Part shown: one piece after another, positions 27,798 to 35,649 of the stretch
Layout of the letters: each line of letters begins with the position of its first letter
How positions within the stretch are numbered: the first letter of the stretch is position 1
Source: Sulfobacillus sp.
GTDB lineage: Bacteria; Bacillota; Sulfobacillia; Sulfobacillales; Sulfobacillaceae
Assembly (NCBI GenBank): GCA_027343695.1
Contig: DAHWKJ010000077.1
Coordinates: forward strand, 1 to 60,899
Direction: 5' to 3'
Length of the DNA: 60,899 nucleotides
Position numbers and translations under genes: made by a program
The notes under the pieces: model-generated
What the model saw: the letters and a program-made list of their open reading frames with translations, nothing else
Databases searched by the model: none
What the model was told of the DNA's origin: nothing

Positions 27798-28409
27798 TTG
27801 CCTACACCTTTTCCCATTACGGGATTTGACCGACATTGGTTCCTCATTGTCAACGGATGGACTTCGATCAGTCCTATACTGAATGCCGTGGCGGTTGTGT
27901 TGGCCAAATATGCGCCGGAGCTGTGGGCGCTTATTTTTCTGGCTTTGTGGTTTTGGCCCCCTTTGAAACAAAATAGGAGCCGCCGCGCCGTGGTGTATGC
28001 CACGGTGTCCGGTATCTTGGCATTAGTGATCAGCATGTCGCTCTCCCACTTTTTGCCCTACCGTCCGCGACCGTTTGTTTTTGAGCCGCATCTTGTGCAC
28101 CAATTGGTGAGCCATGCACGTGACACCTCGTTTCCCAGTGACCATGCGGCGGGGAGCTTTGCGTTTGCGATCGGGCTCTTTTATGCTCGCCGGCGGGATG
28201 GTTGGTGGGCGCTGCTGTTTGCTGCAGCGATTAGCGTAGCGCGGGTTTGGGTCGGGGTCCATTGGCCGACCGATGTGATCGCTGGAGCTATTATTGGGGT
28301 TATTTCAGGGGGGATTGTGCTGGCCCTGCGATCTGGGTTGGAAGGTCTCGTGCAATGGTTGTTCCGTTTGTTTCGGTTTAAGCCAGAGCGCCGCTACTGG
28401 CCACGCTAA
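27798..28409 (+). CDS. PAP2-family phosphatase, probable undecaprenyl-diphosphatase (BcrC-like)
   Basis: Membrane phosphatase expected to recycle undecaprenyl pyrophosphate. 203 residues, about five helices. The phosphatase signature is split into PYRPRPFV, FPSDHAAGSFAFA and RVWVGVHWPTDVIAG, with all catalytic His/Arg present. The start is TTG 27798, with GGGAGG at 27782-27787. The stop overlaps the next ATG (TAATG). Position after rodA fits a role in wall-precursor supply. Confidence 0.9.
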   Translation: MPTPFPITGFDRHWFLIVNGWTSISPILNAVAVVLAKYAPELWALIFLALWFWPPLKQNRSRRAVVYATVSGILALVISMSLSHFLPYRPRPFVFEPHLVHQLVSHARDTSFPSDHAAGSFAFAIGLFYARRRDGWWALLFAAAISVARVWVGVHWPTDVIAGAIIGVISGGIVLALRSGLEGLVQWLFRLFRFKPERRYWPR

Positions 28410-29053
28410 TGTTATGGGCACTCACCGCGATATCCGTGTCGAGTGGGCTTATCTATCTGTGGCGAGGATACCGCATTGTCACCGAGCGTATAGTGGTGGC
28501 GGCTCTACTGGCCGTGACCGTGGGGCTTTGGTTTCTGGGGTTCTTCATGCATCGGTTGGCCCCCTCTGCTCTTGGTATTGAGGTCGGGTCGGTAGCCGGG
28601 GTGTTCTGGGTGTGGTCCGACAGAGCCCAAATGCCGGTATTGGTTATCGGGGCAATCCTGGCTGGGATCATGGCGCACCTCAATCAGTTCATGCTGCTCG
28701 CGATGGTGCCCCTAGGAGTAGGGATTTTGGTTTTGGGTCGTTCTTTATGGATGAGGTTTCCGGAGTTTGATGCACGGGGAACGCGCGGCAAAATCCGGCC
28801 CTATCGGCATCATGTGTTGTTATGTTACGGCGATCGGTGCCAACTCCGTGGGGCCGACTTGTTACTGGAGGCGATGGGACACTCGCCAACCTGGAAAATA
28901 GGGAACGGGGTGCGGGTCACCACGAGCGAATGTCTTGGATATTGCCAACAGGGGCCAGTCCTCTGGGTGGAACCCGAAGCAACCTTATCGACAGCGGTAC
29001 GCTTACGAGATCTGCCTCAGTTTTTTGACAAAGGTGATGTGAAGTGTCCGTAA
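28409..29053 (+). CDS. membrane protein fused to a thioredoxin-like [2Fe-2S] ferredoxin domain
   Basis: 214 residues. Residues 1-115 form four or five hydrophobic helices. After a basic linker, residues about 133-200 match the thioredoxin-like ferredoxin fold seen in NuoE and CbiW-type proteins: HHVLLCYGDRC (Cys139, Cys144) and TTSECLGYCQQGP (Cys175, Cys179), that is CX4C plus CX3C, the usual [2Fe-2S] ligand set. No partner oxidoreductase lies next to it. It overlaps the PAP2 gene and the following small gene, so all three are co-expressed. Electron donor or acceptor unknown. Confidence 0.8.
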   Translation: MLWALTAISVSSGLIYLWRGYRIVTERIVVAALLAVTVGLWFLGFFMHRLAPSALGIEVGSVAGVFWVWSDRAQMPVLVIGAILAGIMAHLNQFMLLAMVPLGVGILVLGRSLWMRFPEFDARGTRGKIRPYRHHVLLCYGDRCQLRGADLLLEAMGHSPTWKIGNGVRVTTSECLGYCQQGPVLWVEPEATLSTAVRLRDLPQFFDKGDVKCP

Positions 29054-29220
29054 CCGGTGTTATCTTACTGTTATTGGCGTTAAATGGGGCGTTGCTCTTC
29101 GCAGTCTTCTTGATGTTTGTTCGTATTGAACACCACTTAGATCGTATCGAACGCAAACGGCGGCCCAAAGCCGCGTCGAAGTCCAGTCGAGCTCCACGGT
29201 CTAAAACTCGGGAGGATTAG
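29044..29220 (+). CDS. small single-span membrane protein, 58 residues
   Basis: GTG 29044 lies inside the last codons of the preceding gene, behind AAGGTGAT. The product has one N-terminal membrane helix (VILLLLALNGALLFAVFLM), then a heptad-like stretch RIEHHLDRIERKRR and a basic tail rich in Lys/Arg/Ser. The next gene's GGGAGG lies in its last codons, so the frame is tightly packed, which supports it being real. No family recognised. Confidence 0.65.
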   Translation: MSVTGVILLLLALNGALLFAVFLMFVRIEHHLDRIERKRRPKAASKSSRAPRSKTRED

Positions 29221-29222
29221 GC

Positions 29223-30011
29223 ATGGAACCGAAAAGCGTCGTCGTCACGGGGGCCACCGGCTTCGTAGGGCGGGAATTGGTGCATCGATTATGGCAGGCC
29301 GGGATCGGAGTGGTTGGACTTATTCGGTCCGGGGAACAAGACGCCCCCTTTGTGCCGGTCCTACTGAACCTTTTGGAAGACAAGGGCCCGATGCCAGAAC
29401 GCCCCGCGGGAGACTTGATCGGGTTGATTCATTTGGCAGGCCATGCACCCGTCAGTACCAAGGAACCGTCGGCCTTACACGAAACCGGCACCGCGCGTAC
29501 GGTCGAATTGGCGGAGCACTGGAAAATTCCTAAGCTCGTCTATGTCAGTGTTCAAGGGGCTACCATGACGGCGCCGACGGCTTTTCAACAGAGTAAATGG
29601 GTGGCCGAGGAAATGGTGGCGCATAGCGGCATGAAATTTGTTATTCTGAGGCCGCATCTTATCTTGGGAGTGGGATCTCCGACACCTGAAAAGCTCGCTC
29701 GATTGGGGCGACTACCGGATGCGAATGTGCGTCCGGTCCATGTGGCGGATGTGGTTGAAGCCATTATTCGGAGTCTATGGCTCGACACGGTGGATGGTAA
29801 GCGTTATGAGATTGCAGGACCCCAACTCGTGCCGTTATCCAGCCTGACTGAACAGGCCTCTTGGTCCTTTATGCGTCGCCGACGCATGGTGAACCGTCGT
29901 GAATTGGATGCGTGGGGACTTTCAATTCCACGCCAAAATCAGGCAGATGGAGCCTGGGTGGCGGATTTTGGCATCCTCCCCAGGCCTATCCTACGTGCTA
30001 GGAACCCCTAG
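29223..30011 (+). CDS. NAD(P)-binding atypical short-chain dehydrogenase / epimerase
   Basis: 262-residue Rossmann protein. The nucleotide motif VTGATGFVGREL is at residues 8-19. A conserved LIHLAGHAP follows, and the segment VYVSVQGAT replaces the usual Ser-containing strand. The expected Tyr-x3-Lys is not obvious; FQQSKWVAEE occupies its place, as in NDUFA9-like atypical SDRs that bind but may not turn over substrate. GGGAGG precedes the ATG. Last plus-strand gene of the rodA-PAP2-ferredoxin string; its end overlaps the convergent small membrane gene by 14 bp. Confidence 0.85.
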   Translation: MEPKSVVVTGATGFVGRELVHRLWQAGIGVVGLIRSGEQDAPFVPVLLNLLEDKGPMPERPAGDLIGLIHLAGHAPVSTKEPSALHETGTARTVELAEHWKIPKLVYVSVQGATMTAPTAFQQSKWVAEEMVAHSGMKFVILRPHLILGVGSPTPEKLARLGRLPDANVRPVHVADVVEAIIRSLWLDTVDGKRYEIAGPQLVPLSSLTEQASWSFMRRRRMVNRRELDAWGLSIPRQNQADGAWVADFGILPRPILRARNP

Positions 30012-30282
30012 GCGGCGACCCCGTGTGATCCTGGGTTGCCTGGACCCAGAGTTCTTGTTTCCCTCCGAGGATGCCAAGCACAAAGCCGTATATGGGGGCC
30101 AGCCAAGGATACCCATTCATCGAGGGCACGCCGAACGCAAAGACCACGATAGCCATGATTAGGTAACGCATCCATCGCCGGCTCAAAAAAACGGGTAACT
30201 GCCAGATTTCAAAGAGGCGTCGTTGCGTAAACGCTCCGACAAAAACGAACACAATGGCGATCGCCAAAGCAATCCAGGTCAC
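29998..30282 (-). CDS. small membrane protein of unknown function
   Basis: 94 residues. Two or three hydrophobic helices: MTWIALAIAIVFVFVGAF, RYLIMAIVVFAFGV and PIYGFVLGILGG. The tail after about residue 78 is polar. The start is GTG 30282 with AAAGGGAG upstream. Divergent from spoIVFA. No family recognised. Confidence 0.6.
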   Translation of the reverse strand: MTWIALAIAIVFVFVGAFTQRRLFEIWQLPVFLSRRWMRYLIMAIVVFAFGVPSMNGYPWLAPIYGFVLGILGGKQELWVQATQDHTGSPPRGS

Positions 30283-30445
30283 ATCACTTGCTCCCTTTAG
30301 GAAAATTTTCAGAGTGGCTACAGCCTATCGACTGCAGTGCCACCGCTTCTTTCATCATACCCGATTTCACGGGAACGAATCGAGCATGGTTTAGAGTCCT
30401 GCACATACATTGTAGGGAGGACAAGTCAGACTCGGAGGGAATACC

Positions 30446-31066
30446 GTGGAGGATATGGTACCGCGTCATCCTTCTCCTACCCTGTTGACGACCCCCAAGA
30501 AAGTGGCACGACCGAAGGGGAAATGGGCCATCGCGTTGGCTCTATTGTTTTTGGTGATGGTGGCTAGGAATAAGGAAGGTTGGCTTGCGAACATTGCTCG
30601 GCACGATTTAAGAACCTGGTTGACGACATCAACCAAGATTCCCGTAATATTGGGGGCGAGCCGTGGAGGGAAACCGGCACCCGTCTCGGCCCCAACCAAT
30701 TTTTTACCGCCGCTCCGGGGCGCGAAGGTGATCCAACGCTTTGGGTGGACCACGACGCACCGCACTGCAACGTTTCATTCCACTATGGTGGTGGCGGGTC
30801 GTCCCGATTCGACGGTGATCAGTGGCTTGGTTGGTCAAGTAAAGTCGCTTGGACCGCATCAGGTCACCTTGATCACCGAGGGCCATGACTGGGTGACCTA
30901 TCAAGATCTCGTCTCGCTATCGGTGCGGCTCGGGGAGCATTTGGGGTCAGAGAGTGTTGTCGGTCACGTCGGGAAAAGCGGCCACTTGGGAATTACCATC
31001 ACAGACCGAGGGTTACCCGTTAACCCTTTAGCCTCCTCATTTTTTGGACCGCGGGCGTTTTTTTAA
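30446..31066 (+). CDS. spoIVFA: SpoIVFA-like protein (degenerate M23/LytM domain, membrane-anchored)
   Basis: Regulator that holds the intramembrane protease SpoIVFB in check during engulfed-forespore signalling. 206 residues. One membrane helix near 28-42 (AIALALLFLVMVA). The C-terminal domain (from about residue 92, GAKVIQRFG) follows the LytM/M23 pattern: a His/Met strand, GLVGQVKSLGPHQVTLITEG, WVTYQDL and VVGHVGKSGHLGI. Complete zinc ligands are not seen. The start is GTG 30446 after GGAGGG. spoIVFB follows after 3 bp. The name rests on fold pattern and gene order. Confidence 0.82.
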   Translation: MEDMVPRHPSPTLLTTPKKVARPKGKWAIALALLFLVMVARNKEGWLANIARHDLRTWLTTSTKIPVILGASRGGKPAPVSAPTNFLPPLRGAKVIQRFGWTTTHRTATFHSTMVVAGRPDSTVISGLVGQVKSLGPHQVTLITEGHDWVTYQDLVSLSVRLGEHLGSESVVGHVGKSGHLGITITDRGLPVNPLASSFFGPRAFF

Positions 31067-31069
31067 GCG

Positions 31070-31945
31070 ATGCCTAGGGGAAAGCCTCGATGGTGGCAGA
31101 AGGTCTCGATCAACCCCGCATTTATGGCATTGGGAATCGTCTACTGGTGGGCTGGGCATGGGATGACGATGGTCATCGCCTTTATTGCTGTGGCGACGCA
31201 CGAATTAACCCATGCGGTGGTGGCCGAAGCCTATGGATTGACCGTTAATCGTCTTGAAATCTGGCCGTTTGGGGGGATTGCCGAGATACCGGGGTTACAC
31301 ACCGAAGAGCCTTATGTGGAATCTATGGTCGCGGTAGTGGGCCCTCTGCAGAACTTCTTGCTGGCGTTTGTGGCATGGATGTCGGCACGCTGGCTGCCGT
31401 TTGATCCCAGGTGGGTTCATGGCTTCATTGAAGCCAATCTCTTTATCGGGGCCATCAACCTCTTGCCGGTGGCGCCTTTAGATGGGGGGCATCTGGCTAA
31501 AAGCTATTGGGCCAGCCAAATCGGATACAGGGCGGCCGAGGAACGGATCGTGGCGGCAGGCCGTTGGTTGGCGTACGGCCTCATGGCCATCACTGCAATC
31601 TCCTTTCTTACCGGCCACCCGTTGATTAATCTAGGCCTCTTCGCAGGCTTTTTATACTGGGGTGCATTACGCTTGGAGCACCAAGCCTCCTATCTTATAA
31701 TCCGAGATCTCGCGGTGCGTCCCAGCCGATTTGCCCAACACCCCGTCTGGTTGGTGGAGGATTTCGCGGTGCATCAGGATGCTTTTGTCAAAGAAGTGCT
31801 CAAAGTAATGCGACCCCAGAAATATCACCGGATTGTCGTCCTCGACCATGAGCTGAAACAACTGGGTACCCTATATGAAGAGCAACTTTTGGCGGCCGTA
31901 GTCGATCGAGGACCTGAGACTCGAGTGGGAGAACTCTTGCCATAA
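31070..31945 (+). CDS. spoIVFB: SpoIVFB-like intramembrane metalloprotease (M50)
   Basis: Site-2 protease family; in Bacillus it releases mature sigma-K from pro-sigma-K in the mother cell. 291 residues, close to the Bacillus length. Zinc motif HELTH (His44, Glu45, His48) lies in a membrane helix. The third ligand region NLLPVAPLDGGHL is present. The C-terminal third (from about 205) is a soluble CBS-like domain (DLAVRPSRFAQHPVW). It sits directly after the SpoIVFA-like gene, as expected for an inhibitor-protease pair. Confidence 0.9.
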   Translation: MPRGKPRWWQKVSINPAFMALGIVYWWAGHGMTMVIAFIAVATHELTHAVVAEAYGLTVNRLEIWPFGGIAEIPGLHTEEPYVESMVAVVGPLQNFLLAFVAWMSARWLPFDPRWVHGFIEANLFIGAINLLPVAPLDGGHLAKSYWASQIGYRAAEERIVAAGRWLAYGLMAITAISFLTGHPLINLGLFAGFLYWGALRLEHQASYLIIRDLAVRPSRFAQHPVWLVEDFAVHQDAFVKEVLKVMRPQKYHRIVVLDHELKQLGTLYEEQLLAAVVDRGPETRVGELLP

Positions 31946-31947
31946 CG

Positions 31948-31975
31948 TTGACGCACCCCAAGCCCGTGGTATGAT
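31948..31975 (+). promoter_or_regulatory. promoter of the rng operon
   Basis: TTGACG (31948-31953), 16-bp spacer, TATGAT (31970-31975), in the 129-bp gap between spoIVFB and rng. Confidence 0.65.
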
Positions 31976-32074
31976 AACAGAAGAGGCATAACCTGGGAAA
32001 TCTTCTGGATGGGCCTCACCCTAAATTTTGGAAGTCAAATTCGTTCAGTCTATAAAGCAGAAAGGGGTCTATGG

Positions 32075-33940
32075 ATGTCACGGCGCAGGCGTCGCCGTTG
32101 GGGGGTTCTTTCAACCGTGGAGGTTGGGGCGGCAGAGACAGAGTCCGGTGCCGAATCCCTAGGGGACGCGAATGAGGTTAGCGCGCCCAATGTACCGGAA
32201 CCAAAAGTTTTTAAAGAATTGTTGGTCAATTATGGGCACCACGAAAGTCGTTTAGCGATTTTGGAAGATGGCGTGCTCGTCGAATTTTATATCGACCGGG
32301 AAGATGAAGATCAAGCGGCAGGCAATATCTACAAGGGACGAGTCGAAAACGTGTTGCCGGGAATGCGTGCAGCCTTTGTCAATCTCGGAATGGAGAAAAA
32401 TGCGTTTTTGTACGTGGATGATGCCTACGCAGACGAACGGGAGAAAAAGCGAGCACGCCCGATTCAAGAAGTGTTGCGTGTTGGCCAGGACGTTGTGGTT
32501 CAGGTCGCAAAAGAACCGATCGGCAATAAAGGGGCGCGTGTTACCACCAACGTCAGTCTACCAGGACGGTTTTTAGTGTTGACCCCGTACTCCGATACGA
32601 TTGGAGTGTCGCGTCGTGTGGACACGGAGCGGGAACGTGAACGTCTACGCACCGTAGCGGAGAAAATGCGGCCCAAGGGGATGGGTCTGATTGTGCGTAC
32701 GGTGGCTGAGGGGGCATCCCAACGTGCGTTGTCGCGTGACTTAGCCTATTTGCGCCGATTATGGACGAGGGTGCGGCGTAAGGCGCGGACAGCTAAGGCA
32801 CCGGCAATATTGCACCGTGAAGCCAACCTCATCGCGCGGACCATCCGAGACCATATGGATGAGTCCGTGGATCGCTTTATCATTGACGATGTCAGTGCCT
32901 TCGCACGAGCGAAAGATATTGCAAGTTCTCTATCACCGGAATTAAAAGGACGCATCGAGCTGTATCAGGGAGAGGTCCCATTATTCGAGACGCGTGGGGT
33001 CGAAGCCGAATTAGATCGGGCGATCAAACGTCGGGTCTGGTTGAAGTGTGGCGGGTACTTGGTTATTGACGAAACCGAAGCCCTGACCGTCATTGACGTG
33101 AACACGGGTAAGAACGTCGGGACGACAGATTTATCCGACACCGTCCTGGCCACCAATAAGGAAGCTGCAATAGAAATCGCTCGTCAGCTGAGATTGCGGG
33201 ACATCAGCGGAATCATTGTGGTGGACTTTATTGACATGGAAAACGAGGCCGACCAAGAGGACATGATCAAGACGTTGCAGCGGGCTTTGCGAGGGGACCG
33301 CACGCGGGTGACCGTATTGGGATTGACCCGGCTTGGCCTATTAGAAATGACCCGTAAAAAGGTTCGTGAATCGCTGGTAAATCAATTGACGCGAGTGTGT
33401 CCCGAATGTGACGGCCGGGGGCATATCCTCTCTGAGGACGTGGTGGCGCGCCGCTTTCGTCAACGCATTATAGATAAACTCAGGGAAACCGGCGCAGAGT
33501 CGATTCTGGTGGAAACTCATCCCAGTGTGGCCAGTCACTTGATCGGCCCTGGCGGCATGAACCTCAAGGAACTAGAACATGCGGCGGGGCGTTCCGTTTT
33601 CGTGCGGGGGTCGAATTTGTGCGCATTACACGACATGAAAATGATCAAAATCGGAACAAAGGCCGAGGTGGAGGCACTGGCTTTGCCGGTCCACGAGGGG
33701 GACCGCATTAATATAATGGTCGAAGAACGGCATGCGACGAACCCGAAGAACGGGATTGCCCGCATCGCGGGCTACGTGATTGACATAGAAGCCGCTGGGC
33801 ATCGTGTGGGGGACCATCTAGAAGTGGAAGTCATTCGAGCCTTACGGACCTTCGCTACGGCACGGGTGGTGCCGCTTGAGGACCACAGCGGAGACCTCCC
33901 GGTCAGTATCATGGAAGAGATGGGCCAGTCTAACGTTTAA
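32075..33940 (+). CDS. rng: ribonuclease E/G family endoribonuclease
   Basis: Single-strand-specific endonuclease for rRNA and mRNA processing. I use ATG 32075 (621 residues), as AAAGGGG lies 7 bp before it; an ATG at 32009 is also open. The N-terminus has a run of six Arg after MS. The S1 domain begins near GNIYKGRVENVLPGMRAAFV, and an RNase H-like/5' sensor region follows. The catalytic Asp sits in VIDVNTG, and VVDFIDME is present. The zinc-link CPECDGRGH (CPxCxGxG) needed for dimer formation is there. The operon continues to rplU. Confidence 0.95.
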   Translation: MSRRRRRRWGVLSTVEVGAAETESGAESLGDANEVSAPNVPEPKVFKELLVNYGHHESRLAILEDGVLVEFYIDREDEDQAAGNIYKGRVENVLPGMRAAFVNLGMEKNAFLYVDDAYADEREKKRARPIQEVLRVGQDVVVQVAKEPIGNKGARVTTNVSLPGRFLVLTPYSDTIGVSRRVDTERERERLRTVAEKMRPKGMGLIVRTVAEGASQRALSRDLAYLRRLWTRVRRKARTAKAPAILHREANLIARTIRDHMDESVDRFIIDDVSAFARAKDIASSLSPELKGRIELYQGEVPLFETRGVEAELDRAIKRRVWLKCGGYLVIDETEALTVIDVNTGKNVGTTDLSDTVLATNKEAAIEIARQLRLRDISGIIVVDFIDMENEADQEDMIKTLQRALRGDRTRVTVLGLTRLGLLEMTRKKVRESLVNQLTRVCPECDGRGHILSEDVVARRFRQRIIDKLRETGAESILVETHPSVASHLIGPGGMNLKELEHAAGRSVFVRGSNLCALHDMKMIKIGTKAEVEALALPVHEGDRINIMVEERHATNPKNGIARIAGYVIDIEAAGHRVGDHLEVEVIRALRTFATARVVPLEDHSGDLPVSIMEEMGQSNV

Positions 33941-34039
33941 CGGGGCCCCTCAAGCACCCGACGTTTGACACAGGACATTGGTTATGGTAACGTGGATAGG
34001 ACTGATCTCCAGGGTGGAGTGCATGATAGGGGGATTTAT

Positions 34040-34360
34040 GTGTACGCAGTGATCGAGACCGGAGGCAAGCAGTACCGCGTAGCTCCGGGAGATGAACTAT
34101 TAATTGAGAAACTTCCGGTTGATGCCGGTACGGAATATAATTTTGATCGGCTTTTGATGGTGGTAGGTGATGAGGGTTCTCGGTCGATAGGGGCTCCCTA
34201 TCTCGACGGAGCTCGCGCCGTGGCGACGATTGTGAACCAAGAACGGGGCACCAAGATTCTTGTGTTTAAGTATAAGCCTAAGAGCAACTATCGTCGTCGT
34301 CAGGGGCATCGTCAATATCTAACCCGCGTGCGCATTGATCGTATTGAGTTGCCGTCGTAA
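34040..34360 (+). CDS. rplU: 50S ribosomal protein L21 (bL21)
   Basis: 106 residues from GTG 34040, preceded by AGGGGG (34028-34033); the longer upstream frame is not homologous. Family signatures: YAVIETGGKQYRV, VGAP-like GAPYLDGARAV, and the basic C-terminal KYKPKSNYRRRQGHRQYLTRV. The 99-bp gap after rng would hold any L21 leader RNA, but I could not assign one. Followed by prp and rpmA. Confidence 0.97.
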   Translation: MYAVIETGGKQYRVAPGDELLIEKLPVDAGTEYNFDRLLMVVGDEGSRSIGAPYLDGARAVATIVNQERGTKILVFKYKPKSNYRRRQGHRQYLTRVRIDRIELPS

Positions 34361-34375
34361 GAACGGAATACTCCA

Positions 34376-34717
34376 GTGATTAATGTAACCGTGTGGCGGG
34401 GTCGCGACAAGGCTCCCGTGAGACTTTTAGTGAAAGGTCACGCGGGACAAGGACCTTACGGATCCGATATCGTATGTGCAGCGGCTAGTGCATTGGTGGA
34501 AACGTTGCTTTTAGGGATTCGTCACATCACGCCGATTGCAGTACGCATTGACGCGAATCAGGAAGGGCTTGTGGACCTAACCTTCCCGGCTGGGATGGAT
34601 GCAGCACCACGAGCCGTCATTGACACCATTCTATACGGACTACAGGACTTATCGCACACCGCGCCAAAAGCGGTGGGGTGGCATGATTTTAAGGTTTCGG
34701 AAGACGGGGAGGTCTAG
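34376..34717 (+). CDS. prp: ribosomal-processing cysteine protease Prp
   Basis: YsxB/Prp family; removes the N-terminal extension of ribosomal protein L27 in Firmicutes. 113 residues from a GTG start. The catalytic pair is His22 ([10 protein letters not shown]) and Cys34 (SDIVCAAAS). It lies between rplU and its substrate gene rpmA, the standard order. The L27 encoded next has a matching short N-terminal extension. Confidence 0.95.
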   Translation: MINVTVWRGRDKAPVRLLVKGHAGQGPYGSDIVCAAASALVETLLLGIRHITPIAVRIDANQEGLVDLTFPAGMDAAPRAVIDTILYGLQDLSHTAPKAVGWHDFKVSEDGEV

Positions 34718-34722
34718 CAACG

Positions 34723-35004
34723 ATGCGATTACAATTATTCGCGCATAAAAAAGGGGGCGGAAGCTCCCGTAACGGACGGGATTCGAACCCCAAGTATTTG
34801 GGTGTGAAGCGCCATCAGGGCCAGTTGGTCACCGCGGGAAGCATTATTGTGCGGCAACGCGGTACGCGCTTTCACCCCGGCACTAATGTCGGGATGGGTC
34901 GAGACCACACATTATTCGCCAAAGTGGATGGGCATGTGGCTTTTGTCCATCGGACCCATGATCGACGAGAGATTACCGTAATCCCGGTTTCCGAAGCCCA
35001 GTAG
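34723..35004 (+). CDS. rpmA: 50S ribosomal protein L27 (bL27) with cleavable N-terminus
   Basis: 93 residues. The mature protein begins AHKKGGGSS, preceded by the extension MRLQLF; cleavage by Prp would fall after Phe6. The rest shows [33 protein letters not shown] and GRDHTLFA, all family-typical. The mature N-terminus reaches the peptidyl-transferase centre. Confidence 0.97.
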   Translation: MRLQLFAHKKGGGSSRNGRDSNPKYLGVKRHQGQLVTAGSIIVRQRGTRFHPGTNVGMGRDHTLFAKVDGHVAFVHRTHDRREITVIPVSEAQ

Positions 35005-35032
35005 GGTGCGCTAACAGGGGAGGTCGTTGCCG

Positions 35033-35647
35033 ATGAAGTCTACGGCCATCCGGTTTGCGATACTCCTAGCGCTAGGGGTGTGTGCTGATCGAGCACATCA
35101 CCTCTGGCGTATTTTATTCTTGGTGCTGTTAGTCCTATACCTCACTCAATGGATCCAGATGCGGGGCTATGCAGTGGCCGTGGAAATCCATCGCAGGCAG
35201 CGCCATCGGTTTGCTAATCAATTACAGGTGATTAGTGGGTGGATCCAACTGGGTCGAGTCGATCGTGCCGAGCGGTATTTGACGGATGTGGCTTTAGTGG
35301 CCGTCCAACAGGGATCGTTAGGAAAGATGCCGTTGCGCTGGGCTTACGCGCTTGTGCGCCTGGATGCATTAGCGGAACGGCATGGTACGCTGATCCTATG
35401 GGAGGCGATTGACACGGTGGCATATCAGTATCGCATGTTGTGGAGCTTAGATCGGACGGTTCGACACGCCGTGTTACTCGCCGATGGCAACCCGCTCCAG
35501 GTGACATTTTCGGGATCGAGTTTTGAACTCAGGGTGGATGGTATTAAGCGATTGCCTTCCAAGCACATTATGGGGGTACGTTGGTATCAGGATAATCATA
35601 CGGTCATCGGGTCGTGGGGCCGGCGACAAGAATCACTAGGAGGCTAA
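35033..35647 (+). CDS. Spo0B-like sporulation phosphotransferase with N-terminal membrane helices
   Basis: 204 residues from ATG 35033 (AGGGGAGG at 35016-35023; TTG 35027 is too close). Residues 6-22 and about 27-43 look like two membrane helices, then the helix HRRQRHRFANQLQVISGWIQ. This carries the Spo0B pattern H-x3-N-x-L-Q with His58 as presumed phospho-acceptor. The C-terminal half is a degenerate ATPase-like fold. Location between rpmA and obg is exactly that of spo0B in Bacillus. Bacillus Spo0B itself is soluble. Confidence 0.8.
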   Translation: MKSTAIRFAILLALGVCADRAHHLWRILFLVLLVLYLTQWIQMRGYAVAVEIHRRQRHRFANQLQVISGWIQLGRVDRAERYLTDVALVAVQQGSLGKMPLRWAYALVRLDALAERHGTLILWEAIDTVAYQYRMLWSLDRTVRHAVLLADGNPLQVTFSGSSFELRVDGIKRLPSKHIMGVRWYQDNHTVIGSWGRRQESLGG

Positions 35648-35649
35648 CC

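Noticed and set aside
33941..34039. L21 autoregulatory leader RNA
   Set aside because: A TTGACA is present but no well-spaced -10 and no structure I can match; the gap could equally be a plain spacer.
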